A DNA stretch of 64,000 nt, from contig JAHDVF020000010.1 in assembly GCA_022606425.2 (NCBI GenBank), forward strand, positions 62,001 to 126,000. Direction: 5' to 3'. The position numbers and the translations under genes are program-made. Origin of the DNA: Lepidostoma basale (lineage: Eukaryota > Arthropoda > Insecta > Trichoptera > Lepidostomatidae). The notes under the pieces are model-generated. The model was given only the letters and a program-made list of their open reading frames with translations. It ran no database searches and had not been told where the DNA came from. Positions 40,076 through 50,180 of this stretch are shown here, piece by piece. Every line of letters starts with the position of its first letter. Positions within the stretch are counted from its first letter, which is position 1.

Positions 40076-40585
40076 TGCTAACTTTAAAAGCGCCGTTTTT
40101 GTGAAGTAATCACCTCAAGGGCGCATTAAGACGTGTTTTAAATATAAAAAATCTAAATTTGACCGCATAAAAGGCGATCGGTTTAAAAGTATAGTAGAAC
40201 AAAGTATAAATGTTTAAATTGGGTATGAAATATGAAAAAGATGTGGGTTTCAATTTAGATCTGAAATCTGTCGGATCATTTATGCATCTAAGGTGTGAAG
40301 GGAGATTGTTCCAAGCTGATGGACCGGCTACCGCGAACGCTCGATCCCCGAAATTTGTACTAGGGCAACGCTTCGGCTCAAATAATCTTCCTATTGCTGA
40401 GGAGTTCGCCGAGCGAAGTATGGATTTCCTTAAATTTAGGCTGTCCGTTATACAGAGTTCAGATATATAATTTGGTGCCATTCCATGTAGCGCTTTGAAG
40501 ACTGTCCAGCAGATGTTGGATTCTTTCTGGACTTTTAAGCCAGTGAAGTTCTTTGAGATGTTGTGTTATATCCACATATTAAATA
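40042..40585 (-). mobile_element. CR1/L2-like LINE 3' end
   Basis: (ATT)n tail at 40042-40074, then the 3' hairpin (GCGCC...GGCGC with inner GTGATTA..TCAC type stem), then 123 open codons: MAPNYISELCITDSLNLRKS, GDRAFAVAGPSAWNNLPSHL and RCINDPTDFRSKLK. It is nearly the same as 4936-5430 but longer at the 5' side. Confidence 0.8.
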
Positions 40586-40687
40586 ATTTTCCTTTTTTCC
40601 CCATCCTGCATTTTGTTTCCTCCTTCCCTCTTCGGCCTCCTGCTGTGCATTATTTCTTTTTTATTCTTTCTCTAACTTATAGCATAT

Positions 40688-41035
40688 AAATTGGAGTGAC
40701 ATCTCCAGGCGTTATCTAGCAATACGATAATAGCGGTAGCCTTTCACATTGCGTTAATAATAAGATCTGCTTAATGCTTAAAATCCAATCTTCATAGATG
40801 GCGCTAGTGTGTAGATTGAAACTACCATGTGAAGTGTGGTGTTACAGATTAACATATTTACAACTTCCAAACATTTGTCAGACATGGTGGTTATAAGAAA
40901 ATGTGAAATGGGGAATGTTGTATTACTTTAAGCGTGCACTTAACCCAACCAATGACAGGTCATAAGTCCTGTAAATACCTCGATCACCATATTCTGTTTC
41001 CCATTTGCATCTTCGCCTCTATTAAGATACAATGA
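40688..41035 (-). mobile_element. B foldback element, body
   Basis: It has 'GGAGTGACATCTCCAGGCGT', 'CAGACATGGTGGTTATAAGA', 'AACCCAACCAATGACAGGTC' and the 'ATTAAGATACAATGAATCCT' end. Confidence 0.65.
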
Positions 41036-41059
41036 ATCCTTCTATAACATATGCTATTT

Positions 41060-41330
41060 ATGTATCAATTGTGTATTTTCTTTTGCTGTTGTATTGCTAT
41101 GTATGTACGGCGGGACATCGACGCAGAGTAGCGTAGCTTAAATGTGGTCTGGTTCCCCGTGTTTGCAAATATACATTTATTATTATTATTATTTTTAAAC
41201 ATAAGTCCCGCATGGACGGGGGACGGGCCTAGGGAGTGCACGAGTGGAGCTGACGAAAGGCGCCGCTGCGCCTATAACAGCTTCGGGTAAGCGGAGGGAG
41301 CCCTCTATGGCTCGGCCATATTTAAAAAAG
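41060..41330 (+). repeat. F repeat
   Basis: It shares 'GTGGTCTGGTTCCC', an ATT run, 'AAGTCCCGCATGGACGGGGG' and 'GGCGCCGCTGCGCCTATAAC' with the other F copies. Confidence 0.6.
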
Positions 41331-41585
41331 TGGATTAAAATTGGTTGAAGAGAAAAAAAAGGAAAAAACATATATTTGAAAGCTGGAATATCTGTAAATT
41401 GTTTAACACGTGAAAAACAGGGTGTGAAAAATTCATGAACAATATCCTTTAATCTGGGAAATTATTTTGGTCCACACCATTGAGAGGACGTAAATTTCCA
41501 AGAGCTATAGAGTTAAGTTGCCTTGCAAAATATTGAGTGGCCCGAATAAATATATACGGTTAACGAAATTATTTTTAATCATGGA

Positions 41586-41960
41586 ATTTTCGTGCACAAT
41601 GGTGTACTTTTACCGACCCGTATGTATGGAAGCGAAGCTGGAACTTACTGGAAGGATGAAAGTAGAATAAATGTTGTAGAAATGAGATCTCTTAGACGAA
41701 TGTGTGGATAATCTGTGTATGATAGAGTGTCAAATGAAAATATAAGAAATGAATGCGTTGCGAATGAAAGTTTTATAAACAAATAAATGAGAGGCTCATT
41801 TTGATGTTTGAACATATAGAATGAATGAATGACGAAAGAATGGTAAAAATATATATGTTAACGATGTAAGCGGAACTAGAAATATATGAAGATCTAGGGA
41901 TACGTCGCACGATCAAATATTATCAAATTTTTAATGTCGGCCATGTAAGGAACCGGAGAA
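41586..41960 (+). mobile_element. SAYP LINE fragment (A1), decayed
   Basis: It reads VHNGVLLPTRMYGSE, 'VEMRSLRRMCG', a stop, 'SVYDRVSNENIRNECVANES' and loses the frame afterwards. It has no hairpin or tail. Confidence 0.65.
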
Positions 41961-41999
41961 GTTTTTTTATTTTTATACAATACTTAAAACAAAGTTTAG

Positions 42000-42188
42000 T
42001 GTTTATTAGCTTTTACTGATTAAAAATAATTATTAGTACTTATAGCAGTTAGCCCAGATTAGTTTAAAAAAAAAAATATTGTTCCTTTATATTGTATCAA
42101 ATTTTAAATGCGTTTTTATTAGTCTTTCTTTGTTTAGTTTTTATTTTATATTTACACCTGAAAGTGAAGGTATCCTCCGAAACGTGTT
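42000..42188 (+). repeat. E repeat with hammerhead-like core
   Basis: The leader with 'AGCCCAGATTAG' and 'TAAATGCGTTTTTATTAGTC' is followed by ACACCTGAAAG, GAAGGTATCCTCC, GAAAC, GTGTT. It is cut by the SAYP hairpin region. Confidence 0.6.
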
Positions 42189-42770
42189 TTTCACGTCGTC
42201 TCTCCGAAGGGGTAGGCAGAAAGAATGGACTGTCACACTTTTCTTTCCTGACATATTTCTCTCGCTTCTTTAACATTCATACATCGTGAAATGCACGCGC
42301 GTCGATTTCTCTGACTCCTCACATGGCCGACTTTCAATGTTTGATTTTTTTGATCGTGCCAAGTTTTCCTCTATTTCTGGTTCCATTTACATCGTTAACT
42401 TATAATTTTTTTACCATTCTTTCTTCATTAATTCTTTCCGTATGTCCAAACCATCCTAATGATCCTTTCATTATTTTGTTCATAACATCATCGCCCTTGA
42501 GGTGAGCTATTCACGAAATTGGCGATCTACAAATTAGCCTTATTATTATTATTATTATCATCATTCGCACCGCATTCACTTCTTATATTTTCTTTTGACA
42601 CTCTATCATACACAGAGTATCGACACATTCGTCTAAGAGATCTCATTCCAACTGCATTTATTCTACTGTCATCCTTTTTATGCAAGTTACATGCTTCGTT
42701 TCCATACATACTGGTCTGTAGAAGAACACCATTGTGGACTGCATTCTAGCTCTTTTGGATAGATTTTTGT
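42189..42770 (-). mobile_element. SAYP LINE 3' end (A1), interrupted by a CR1 tail
   Basis: UUCG-type hairpin next to the E fragment, then decayed coding for VKKL-VNDVNGTRN and 'MRSLRRMCRYSVYDRVSKEN'. A CR1-like tail of about 64 bp lies inside the 'GANDDVMN' codons at 42493-42556. The RGRPRKTW region has a small deletion. Confidence 0.75.
42493..42556 (+). mobile_element. CR1-like LINE, minimal 3'-tail insertion
   Basis: Only the 3' hairpin (GCCCTTGAGGTGA...TCACGAAATTGGCG) and an ATT tail are present, flanked by ATCATC on both sides (42487-42492 and 42557-42562). It is an extremely 5'-truncated insertion. Confidence 0.7.
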
Positions 42771-42824
42771 TTATAAAATACAAAACAAAGTATATAATTA
42801 GAAATAGACAAATAAATCATCTAC

Positions 42825-42870
42825 AACACAAAGTACGGCGAACGTAGAAGAAATTTTACCAATGTTTCGA
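42825..42870 (+). repeat. Penelope-type terminal block
   Basis: 'CAACACAAAGTACGGCGAAC' and 'GTAGAAGAA' recur near P (9955), G (37300, 45640, 58155) and the Penelope-like coding piece at the right edge. Confidence 0.45.
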
Positions 42871-42879
42871 TTTTAAGTT

Positions 42880-43310
42880 TTTTATGATTGGTATACATTT
42901 TAATGGGGCACCCCCACAGATCGGAACATGCTCGCCCCTCCCTTCCCTTAATGAAATGTAACCCCCGCTAACTTTTTACGCAAATTCGAGGAATTTAATC
43001 AAAATTTATATGTGCTAGGCGATGTATTAATGGAAATTTGTAGGTAAACAAGGGGGGTACATTTATCTCGGAGCGGCATCACAGTTTTTTAGGACGGGGC
43101 TGATGCGATCATCAATTTGCAGGTTCGTTCTTTAGGCCATGCTCGCCATCACGGCACACTTGGCGCGGTGCCGAGTCCTCACGGGGTGAAATAAACTTCT
43201 TCTTCTTATTTTAACCCTTTGTACTACGTTGTCGCCGCCACGGCGACATAATAAACATTTTAACAACTCCGCAGCGGGGACATAAACAATAGGTATAAAT
43301 TTTATTATAT
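42880..43310. other. Unassigned sequence
   Basis: I see no gene. The C-rich stretch at 42908-42970 is not repeated elsewhere in the window. Confidence 0.4.
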
Positions 43311-43317
43311 TATTTTT

Positions 43318-43800
43318 TGAATGTATACATATACTTGTATACGAATACTGGATTTCATCCATTGCGGGTAATCATATAGCATATAGATAGGAGTGACATC
43401 TCCAGGCGGCTTCTAACAATGCGCTAGCAGGGTAGCCTTTCACATTGTGTTAAAAAGATGTTCTGCTTAATGCTTAATAACACAAAATCTTCATAGATGG
43501 CGTTAGTATGTAGATTATATAGAGTAATCTTCTAGATTAACATATATAATCAAAAATCTTTATAGATGACGCATTGAAACTGACATGTGAATTGTGGTGT
43601 TAGATATTAACATATATACAACTTCTAAAAAATTGTCAGACATGGTGGTCGTAAGAAAGGTGAAATGGGGAATGTTGTAATTACATAAAGCGTGCGCTTA
43701 ACCCAACCAATGACACGTCATAAGTCCTGTAAACGCCTCGATCACCATATTCAGTTTCCAGTTTGCATCTTCGTCTCTATTGAGATAAAATTAATTCTTC
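43318..43800 (-). mobile_element. B foldback element, long form
   Basis: The most complete long B copy. Left end 'AATGTATACATATACTTG', 'GAGTGACATCTCCAGGCGGC', 'CACATTGTGTTAAAAAGATG', 'CAGACATGGTGGTCGTAAGA', 'AACCCAACCAATGACACGTC' and 'TCTCTATTGAGATAAAATTA'. About 480 bp, with no coding capacity. Confidence 0.75.
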
Positions 43801-43814
43801 TTCTTCGTTATTTT

Positions 43815-44235
43815 TAATGTATACAAATACTTGTAGACAAATACGTGTATTTAAGAATCAATTGTATCTCAATAGAGACAAAGATGCAAATTGGAAACAA
43901 AATATGGTTGATCGAGGTGTTTGCAGGACTTATGACCTGTCATTGTTTCGGTTAAGCGATTACTTTATGTAATACAACATTCCCCATTCCGCTAGTGTAG
44001 ATGTACCTACCAACAGTAAAGTTATTATAAAATATTAACATATTATAATATAGAAGTTCCAAAAATTTGTCAGATGTGGTGTCGTAAGAAGGGCGAATGG
44101 TGAATGTTGTTAAACATAAAGTGATTGTTTAACCCAACCAATGACAGGTCATAAGTCCTGTAAACGCCTCGACTACCATTTTCTTTTTCCAAATAATTTA
44201 CATCTTCGTCTCTATTGAGATACAATTAATTCTTA
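43815..44235. mobile_element. B foldback elements, two adjoining copies
   Basis: A plus-oriented half (43815-43995) with the 'TCTCAATAGAGACAAAGATG' block abuts a minus-oriented body (44030-44235). Together they form a larger inverted repeat. Confidence 0.65.
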
Positions 44236-44920
44236 AAATATGTTTATATGCTACTATGTTGAGATACATTTCACATTTTTTAGTTCAATCTACAAACTTA
44301 CAGGACTTAAGAAGGGTGGAATGGGGAATGTTGTATTACATAAAGCGATCGCTTAACCCAACCAATGACAGGTCATAAGTCCTGTAAGCTACCTCGACCA
44401 CCATATTCTGTTTCCAAATAATTTGCATTTTCGTCTCTATTGAGATACAATTAATTCTTAATTGTTGACCCATAATGGGTAAAATTCAGTATTTGTCTAC
44501 AAGTATTTGTATGCATTTAAAACAAAATGAAATATTTCTCACTTCACATTTCACTTCTCACTTCACAAATCACTTCACATTTTAAATCAATCTACACTAG
44601 CGCCATCTATTAAGATTATTTGTAAGCATTAAGCAGAAAACCTTTATTTATGCAATGTGAAAGGCTTACTCAATTATCACACTGCTAGACAAAGCTTGGA
44701 GATCCAATCTCCATTTTTTATGCTTTTAACTTGGACCAGTTTTTTATACAATTTGTTTTTGAATGTTTACAAATACTTGTAGACAAATCCAAGTATTTGT
44801 ATTACATCTACGTCTCTATTGAGATACAATTAATGCTTAAAAATGATTAACCCGCAGTGGGTAAAATCCGGTATTTGTCTTCAAGTATTTCTATGCATTT
44901 AAAACAAAATGATATATATC
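44236..44920. mobile_element. B foldback elements, further copies
   Basis: At least two more bodies follow (44285-44520 minus, 44560-44715 plus) and a terminal piece (44755-44920). They bring the B cluster to roughly 1.6 kb. Confidence 0.6.
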
Positions 44921-44939
44921 TCTGTTATTTTTTTTAGTT

Positions 44940-45000
44940 TGTTTTTGTAACCTTGATGAAGCTCCGGCGAGAGTAAAACCACCAGTGGGTTCGATTAAAG
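44940..45000 (+). repeat. L repeat fragment, decayed core
   Basis: It carries TTGATGA, AGCTCCGGCGAGAGT, AAAAC, CACCAGTGGG, a decayed version of the L core at 51920-51975. Confidence 0.4.
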
Positions 45001-45390
45001 AAAATAAAATAGTGTAAAAACAAGTGTTATAAATTATTTTTAATACATCATTTCTTGCGAACCAACCTTTAGCGCCTATTTCCTCACTAAAGCGAGTTCT
45101 TCTCTAGCGGAGGTGTGACTTTATTTATGGTTCTGTCACCCTTCAACAATAACGCCCTTTTAAAATTTATGTTCACCTGTAGACATATAAAATTAATGTA
45201 AAATACAGTTCGCACGTGTACTCTAAGGAAAACCCGTTGATACTAAAAAGGATTAAAAGGAATAAGAAAATTGAGGGAAAAGGAAGTTTCAAAATATATT
45301 ATTTTATTTTGTGAGACGAGTTTTTTTTTAATTTTTAAAACATTGTAATGCCCTAGTTTGTCACAAATTCAAATAATAATTAAATACAAC
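45001..45390. other. Unassigned sequence
   Basis: I see no gene or recognised repeat. Confidence 0.4.
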
Positions 45391-45394
45391 GAGT

Positions 45395-45480
45395 TTTTTT
45401 TAAACTTTTTTCTTTATTTCGACCACGACCGGTTTCCAAAGGGGAGGCCAATCAGCGGACCAAAATATATAACATAATAT
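45395..45480 (-). repeat. K/L-type repeat fragment
   Basis: The minus strand reads CCTTTGGAAACCGG, TCGTGGTCGAAATAAAGAAA. It looks like a core remnant followed by the AAATAAAG flank. Confidence 0.4.
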
Positions 45481-45521
45481 TAAAAATGGGAGTATAAATT
45501 TTTCAAACATTATATATAAAT

Positions 45522-45592
45522 ATGTCAGCTGTAATCAATTTAAATTCCATTGTTTTGAAAACAATGGAATTTAAATTGATTACAGCTGACAT
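45522..45592. repeat. Perfect palindrome, 35-bp arms, 1-nt centre
   Basis: Arms 45522-45556 and 45558-45592 are exact reverse complements around a single G at 45557. The left arm starts ATGTCAGCTGTAATC and ends CCATTGTTTT. It has no spacer for a normal hairpin loop. It does not match the D, G or K arms. Confidence 0.9.
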
Positions 45593-45639
45593 TGTTCTTC
45601 CATTGTTCTTTTAAATAGCTTTAATATCAATATTTTCTT

Positions 45640-45995
45640 CTATGTTCACCATAACTGTGTTGTAGATGTTTAATATTAATTTTTATGTATACTTTGTATA
45701 CAACAGACATTTTTTAAAAATATGAAATGAAAATTAAATATCAAACATGTTTCGGACTAACCAACTGTCAGTGATATTATATATTTAAAAATTAAAATAA
45801 TGTTTATAAACATGGTCAGTTTTGACAGATGTTATAATTATAATTTAATTATAACATCTGTTAAAACTGACTATATTTGTAAACAATTTTATAATATTTT
45901 AAATATTTATATAATATAACTGATGCAGAGCTAGTTAGTCCGAAACATGTTTATTTTATTTTATTTTTTTAATAAATGTGAGTGTTGTGTTTAAA
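45640..45995. repeat. G palindrome with two hammerhead-like cores
   Basis: The arms meet near 45840 ('AGATGTTATAATTATAAT' and its inverse). The left core (minus) has CACTGACAG...AGTCC, GAAAC, ATGTTT. The right core (plus) has ACTGATGC, AGAGCTAGTTAGTCC, GAAAC, ATGTTT. A Penelope-type block lies at 45630-45660. Confidence 0.7.
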
Positions 45996-46129
45996 GTAAA
46001 TATAAAAAGAAACATTAATATCAATACTTTATTTCAGAAAATTTTATAATATTATTTATCCCATGGAAATTAAAAATATCGTAGTTTACAATCCTCAAAA
46101 TATTAATAAATATATAATTAAAATATAAC

Positions 46130-46245
46130 AAAGAAAGACTAAACAAAAAATGTATTAGTCTTTCCTTGTTTAGTTTTAATTAAATATTTTCACCTGAAGA
46201 ATCAGATGGAGGTATCCTCCGAAACATGTCGTGTTTTTAAAAAAA
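46130..46245 (+). repeat. E repeat with hammerhead-like core
   Basis: CACCTGAAGA is followed by a small duplication (ATCAGAT), then GGAGGTATCCTCC, GAAAC, ATGTC, GTGT. The stem is intact. Confidence 0.6.
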
Positions 46246-46255
46246 AATACATACT

Positions 46256-46925
46256 AACTAACTAATTAACCATCACGCCATTTCCCCGGAGGGGTAGGCA
46301 GAGAGGATGGATCGCCACAATGCTCTGTCCTGGCATACCTCTCGGGATTCCTCTACATTCATACATCGTACCATGCACGCACGTCGATTATTCCGACTTC
46401 GAATATGACCGCCATTTAGTAATTGATTAATTTGGTCATGCCATGTTTTCCTCGGTCGTCCTCGGCTTCTTTTTCCACTCACGCTGCTTGTGTACAACTT
46501 TTTAACCATTCTACTCTCATCCATTCGTTCCATATGTCCAAACCATCTCAGGGATCCTTTTTTAATTTCATCCATGACGCAGTCATCTGCCATATATTTC
46601 TTTCTTTACTTCATCGTTCGGTATTCTATCATACAACGTTTTCCCGCACATTCTTCTTAGTGATCTCATTTCTACGGCGTTTATCCTGCTTTCATCCTTC
46701 TTTGGCCAGCTCCAAGCTTCACTTCCATACATGAAGGTTGGCACTAGGACTCTTTGCTTCTGTGGATATACTTCTATTTGCAGTAATGACTTTGAGTGCG
46801 CCATTTATTTTATTCCCAGCACCAACCCTTCTTTCGATGTCTTTCTCCATTTTTCCGTTTCTTGTAAACATGCTTCCCAGATACGTAAATTCGGTAACTT
46901 GCTATAATTTCTCGCCCATCGCACT
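46256..46925 (-). mobile_element. SAYP LINE 3' end (A4), UCCG loop
   Basis: The minus strand reads from 'FTYLGSMFTRNGKMEKDIER' and 'RVGAGNKINGALKVITAN' through a degraded joint near 46755 to FMYGSEAWSWPKKDESRINA, a frameshift near 46590, then open codons for GSLRWFGHMERMDESRMVKK, LYTSSVSGKRSRGRPRKTWH and ILSAYPSGEMA. The tail is GTTA-type at 46256-46270. Confidence 0.8.
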
Positions 46926-47600
46926 ATAAATACATAAATATTTAAATATAATTTTTTGTATAGATCATGCTATATTTAATTTTAAAAAGGCACTGTATAT
47001 GTTAATCCCACCATTGATAATATTCAACTGACAAAGTAATACGCGCGGATTTCACAGACATCAAGATTCGACATGATTCATCATGTCACCTCACATGTGC
47101 CACACGACCGCAGCGACAAAGTTCTGTTGTCACGTCAGAGGTGACTTAGGTTCGTTAAGGGTTAAAAAATCAAATAATGCTGACCAAATTTGCACGGGAT
47201 AAATCACCCTGAGTAATAATTTGAAAGTAATAAAACCCATTCATAACACAGAGGTATTAAATGTACTAAATTCAAGACTGGGCGGTCGCTTAATTAATTC
47301 TGCCTATTCATACAATTTCCTTTATACGAGGTGTTCCGCTGAAGATGGGTTCGGAAGATAGTTCGAAACGCCGTGCAGATGAAGAGATAGCGGAAGCGAA
47401 TGGATTGGAGGGTAAAGGTAGGGAATGAGAACTAATTAGTGGATGTTCGGGGGTAGGAAAATGTTCGACAGGGGTGGAAGGGTGGTTTTCTCGATTACAA
47501 ATAATCATTTCTTGTAGGCTGATGTCTATTTTGGTCGCTTCTGATTTACAACTTTTACCGTTCTATTTTCATATCGGTTATTTACGTTAGAAGTAATTAA
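46926..47600. other. Unassigned sequence
   Basis: No gene was recognised. A weak hammerhead-like string (CTGAAGATGGGTTC...GTTCGAAACGCC) lies at 47339-47373 and was not counted. A TTAA-flanked CCCTTAAC-type end lies near 47155-47165 without a partner. Confidence 0.4.
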
Positions 47601-47608
47601 CTGTCTTT

Positions 47609-48112
47609 CTTACAGACAACGAGCATAAACTACAAGTCCTGGTGTCTAGTATGTACGAGGTATGCATACATAATGATCTGATGATGAATGTGAATAAGTC
47701 CAAGGTTATGATATTTGAAGAAGAAGAAATCACGACAGTCTGCGACATTAGCGGGAATTGTGAAAATTTGGAGCAGGTAGAAACATTTGTGTATTTGGGT
47801 AGTATGTTTACAAAATATGGGCGAGTGGAGAGGTATATTGATAGGAGTGTTGGGGCAGGCAACACATTGAATGATGCACTTAAAGTTGTCATCGCAAACA
47901 AAAACCTATCCAAAAAAGCTAGAATGGCGGTACACAATTGTGTTCTTGTACCGACAAAAGAAGGATGAAAGTAGAATAAATGCAGTAGAAATTAGATCAC
48001 TAAGACGAATGTTTGGTACTCTGTGTACGATAGGGTGTCGAATAAAAATATAAGAAGTGAATGCGGTGCGTGGTCTTTTGCCAGCTCCAAGCTTCACTTC
48101 CATACATGATAC
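47609..48112 (+). mobile_element. SAYP LINE fragment (RT thumb) and A4 scrap
   Basis: It reads DNEHKLQVLVSSMYEVCIHN, DLMMNVNKSKVMIFEEEEIT, 'ETFVYLGSMFTKYG' and LKVVIANKNLSKKARMAVHN; MYGSEAWNW is deleted and 'KKDESRINAVEIRSLRRMF' follows. A reverse-strand A4 scrap (SEAWSWQKT) lies at 48076-48112. Confidence 0.7.
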
Positions 48113-48433
48113 ACACTTAATATCTACGTTAAAGAAGTAGTCGGTAATGTAATTATTTTAATAATTTAATTAATTAAAAATGGAAACGCTCTTTGGAAAT
48201 GAAAATTTGATATCTGGAAAATGCATCACTGAATTATTCATAAAATAACATTCATAAATTGAATGCAGAACATTTCGTTGGCTTCGTTTGACGTGGCTTT
48301 CTATTGTAACATACGCGGAAAATGTTTTTCCGAGAAATTTACCATGAAATATATTGTAGAGAATTTCGTTATTATTAATAAATAAATAAATGAATATTTT
48401 GATTGAATTGAGAATGAAATACAAAGGTAAACG
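48113..48433. other. Unassigned AT-rich sequence
   Basis: I see nothing recognisable. Confidence 0.4.
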
Positions 48434-48770
48434 TCTATATAAATAAAAATGTTAATGTTCGTGATCGAAATATTAAATTGTTTACCGATTCTATTGCAAT
48501 TTTGACAACGTTGCATTCGAATACACGAGTGTTTTAATATTTTTAAATAATTAAAAATGCAAATTTTCGTTTGTTACATTCAACGTTACATTCGAATACG
48601 CGCGTGTTTTAAGTATATAAGTAAAAATGTAATTGTTCGTGTTCAAAATCATAAATCTTCAAAAGATGATTAGCGATTGTTTTGAAATTTCAACACAACG
48701 TTACATTAGAATACGCGCGTATTTTAATATATCTGTAGATATACGAGTATAAATGTAAATGTTCTGTGTG
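48434..48770 (+). repeat. Three degenerate Helitron-like leader repeats
   Basis: A unit of about 110 bp recurs: 'TATATAAATAAAAATGTTAA'-type start, 'TGTTCGTG', an AT-rich stretch, 'AACGTTACATTCGAATACGC' and 'GCGTGTTTTAA'. The start resembles the 5' ends of insect Helitrons. A further end-piece recurs at 49120-49150. Confidence 0.4.
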
Positions 48771-48799
48771 ATTTTTGGTAACAACGTGTGATTTATCCT

Positions 48800-48850
48800 T
48801 CTAATCGACGTTTCGGAGATCGTTGCAGTCTCCATCTTCAGGGTATAAAT
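48800..48850 (-). repeat. Q hammerhead-like core
   Basis: The minus strand reads ACCCTGAAGAT, GGAGA-loop-TCTCC, GAAACGTCG. Translated, this type of core gives the 'KMETATISETS' peptide seen in many arthropod repeats. Confidence 0.5.
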
Positions 48851-49035
48851 GTTGAATGAGTTGTGTCTGCTAAGGTACTTCACTGTTGTACCATGTCGCC
48901 GGCAGTGTGTACGTGAAAAATAGAATGTCCGTGCTAGGTTCCCCAAATCAGCTTAGCACAGGGGCCATTCCCGGGCGGTATGTCGCCGGCAGTGTAATAT
49001 TCCCCGAATTAACTTGATTTTGGGTACACACTTTG

Positions 49036-49119
49036 ATTAAATAAATATATTATATTTAAAAAAAAATCAACTTTATGTTCCTCTCATACAAAACGCCAAT
49101 TTCATATGTAAAGACCTAA
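49036..49119 (+). mobile_element. mariner end, solo
   Basis: It matches the last 84 bp of the mariner at 25051-26336 on its transposase 3' side (AATCAACTTTATGTTCCTC, then AAAACGCCAATTTCATATGT and ACCTAA), followed by TA. The rest of the element is absent, so this is a deletion remnant. Confidence 0.8.
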
Positions 49120-49189
49120 TATTAAAATACGCGCGTATTCTAATGTGTAAAAATTTCAAAGCAATCGGTAATCAAGAACATCCGATTTA

Positions 49190-49265
49190 ATAGGTTGATT
49201 GCTTCGACCGGTTACGGAAGCCTACTGACATCTTGATCTGTCGAAACCGGTTAAAGCCATAAATC
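49190..49265. repeat. M inverted pair with hammerhead-like core
   Basis: The plus strand reads ACTGACATCTTGATCTGTC, GAAAC, CGGTTAAAG at 49225-49262. The inverse ACCGGTCGAAGC lies at 49195-49215. Stem GACA/TGTC. Confidence 0.4.
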
Positions 49266-49384
49266 GAATGGAATTTAATTAAATATAACTATAATATAAA
49301 AAAACATTCTAAATTACAATTTTAATTTGAAATATTTACAATGAATTTTTACCATGATATTAAATATAATATCATTTATTTTAT

Positions 49385-49995
49385 ACTGTTTTGGTGTTAA
49401 AATTACATTAGTTTTATCGATTTTATGAAGAATTTTGACAGGCGTAAAAATAAAAATTTAATTTGTTCCGATGACAATTTGAATGACTTCTTCAATATTT
49501 AAAGTTCTTGCTGGTTAAGTGCCTAATTACAGCTAATTTAAAAAACGGTGGATACGTGTAACATAAATTAAATAAACCCAAAAGTCCGGATCGTCCATGT
49601 CAACATGTGCAACATCGGAAAAAACAGTACGTGTTATTACATTACGTGCTAAATTAAAAAAACGGTGTATTCGTGGAACATAAATTTAATAGACAATATG
49701 TGCACCATCTAAAAAGAACATTTTGTGTTAAATTATTTTTATTTTGTTATTTTATTTTATATCATTGTATTTTATATTATTTGTTTAAGATTAATTTTGT
49801 GGGTGTAGGATGATCGAAGTGTGCGCGGGAGTTGCCTATTGGTGGCGATGAGGTTCGCATCCCATCACACCGCGTCTCCCGCGGAGCGAAAAGAGAAGGA
49901 TGGAGTGCCGCATCAGTAAAAGTGTGAGAGTCCATTCTTTCTGTCTACCCTTTCGGGGAGACGGCGTGATGGTTAGTTAGTTAGTTAGTTTTTAT
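49385..49995 (+). mobile_element. TS-SINE, intact long copy
   Basis: It is uninterrupted from the AT-rich leader through 'AAGTTCTTGCTGGTTAAGTG', 'AAGTCCGGATCGTCCATGTC', 'CATCTAAAAAGAACATTTTG', 'GATCGAAGTGTGCGCGGGAG', 'GCGTCTCCCGCGGAGCG' and 'GTCCATTCTTTCTGTCTACC' to the hairpin (CCCT-TTCG-GGGG) and GTTA tail. It defines the empty site for the nested J-LINE at 18855-19138. No coding frame and no tRNA boxes were seen. Confidence 0.8.
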
Positions 49996-50019
49996 AAAAA
50001 AATCGAATAAAAAATGACA

Positions 50020-50180
50020 GTCACGCAAGGGGTCTGAGAAATCAGCGTGCGTGCATGACACGATGTGTGAATGTTGAGGAACAAACATTTATACATTGTG
50101 TAATTCATTCATTTCAAGAACAGTGTGGCGGTCCATTATTTCAGCCTACCCCTTCAGAGGGCGGCGTGATAAGCTAGTAA
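50020..50180 (+). mobile_element. SAYP LINE 3' tail, decayed
   Basis: It holds 'RRACMTRCVNVEE' and then, after a small insertion, the 3' end region with a TTCA loop and decayed tail. Confidence 0.55.

Noticed and set aside
43318..44920. CRISPR-like array in the B cluster
   Set aside because: The repeats are long, inverted and unequal in spacing, and the genome is eukaryotic.
47339..47373. Further hammerhead-like core (CTGAAGATGGG...GTTCGAAACGCC)
   Set aside because: Stem II pairs weakly, and no repeat family or inverted partner surrounds it.
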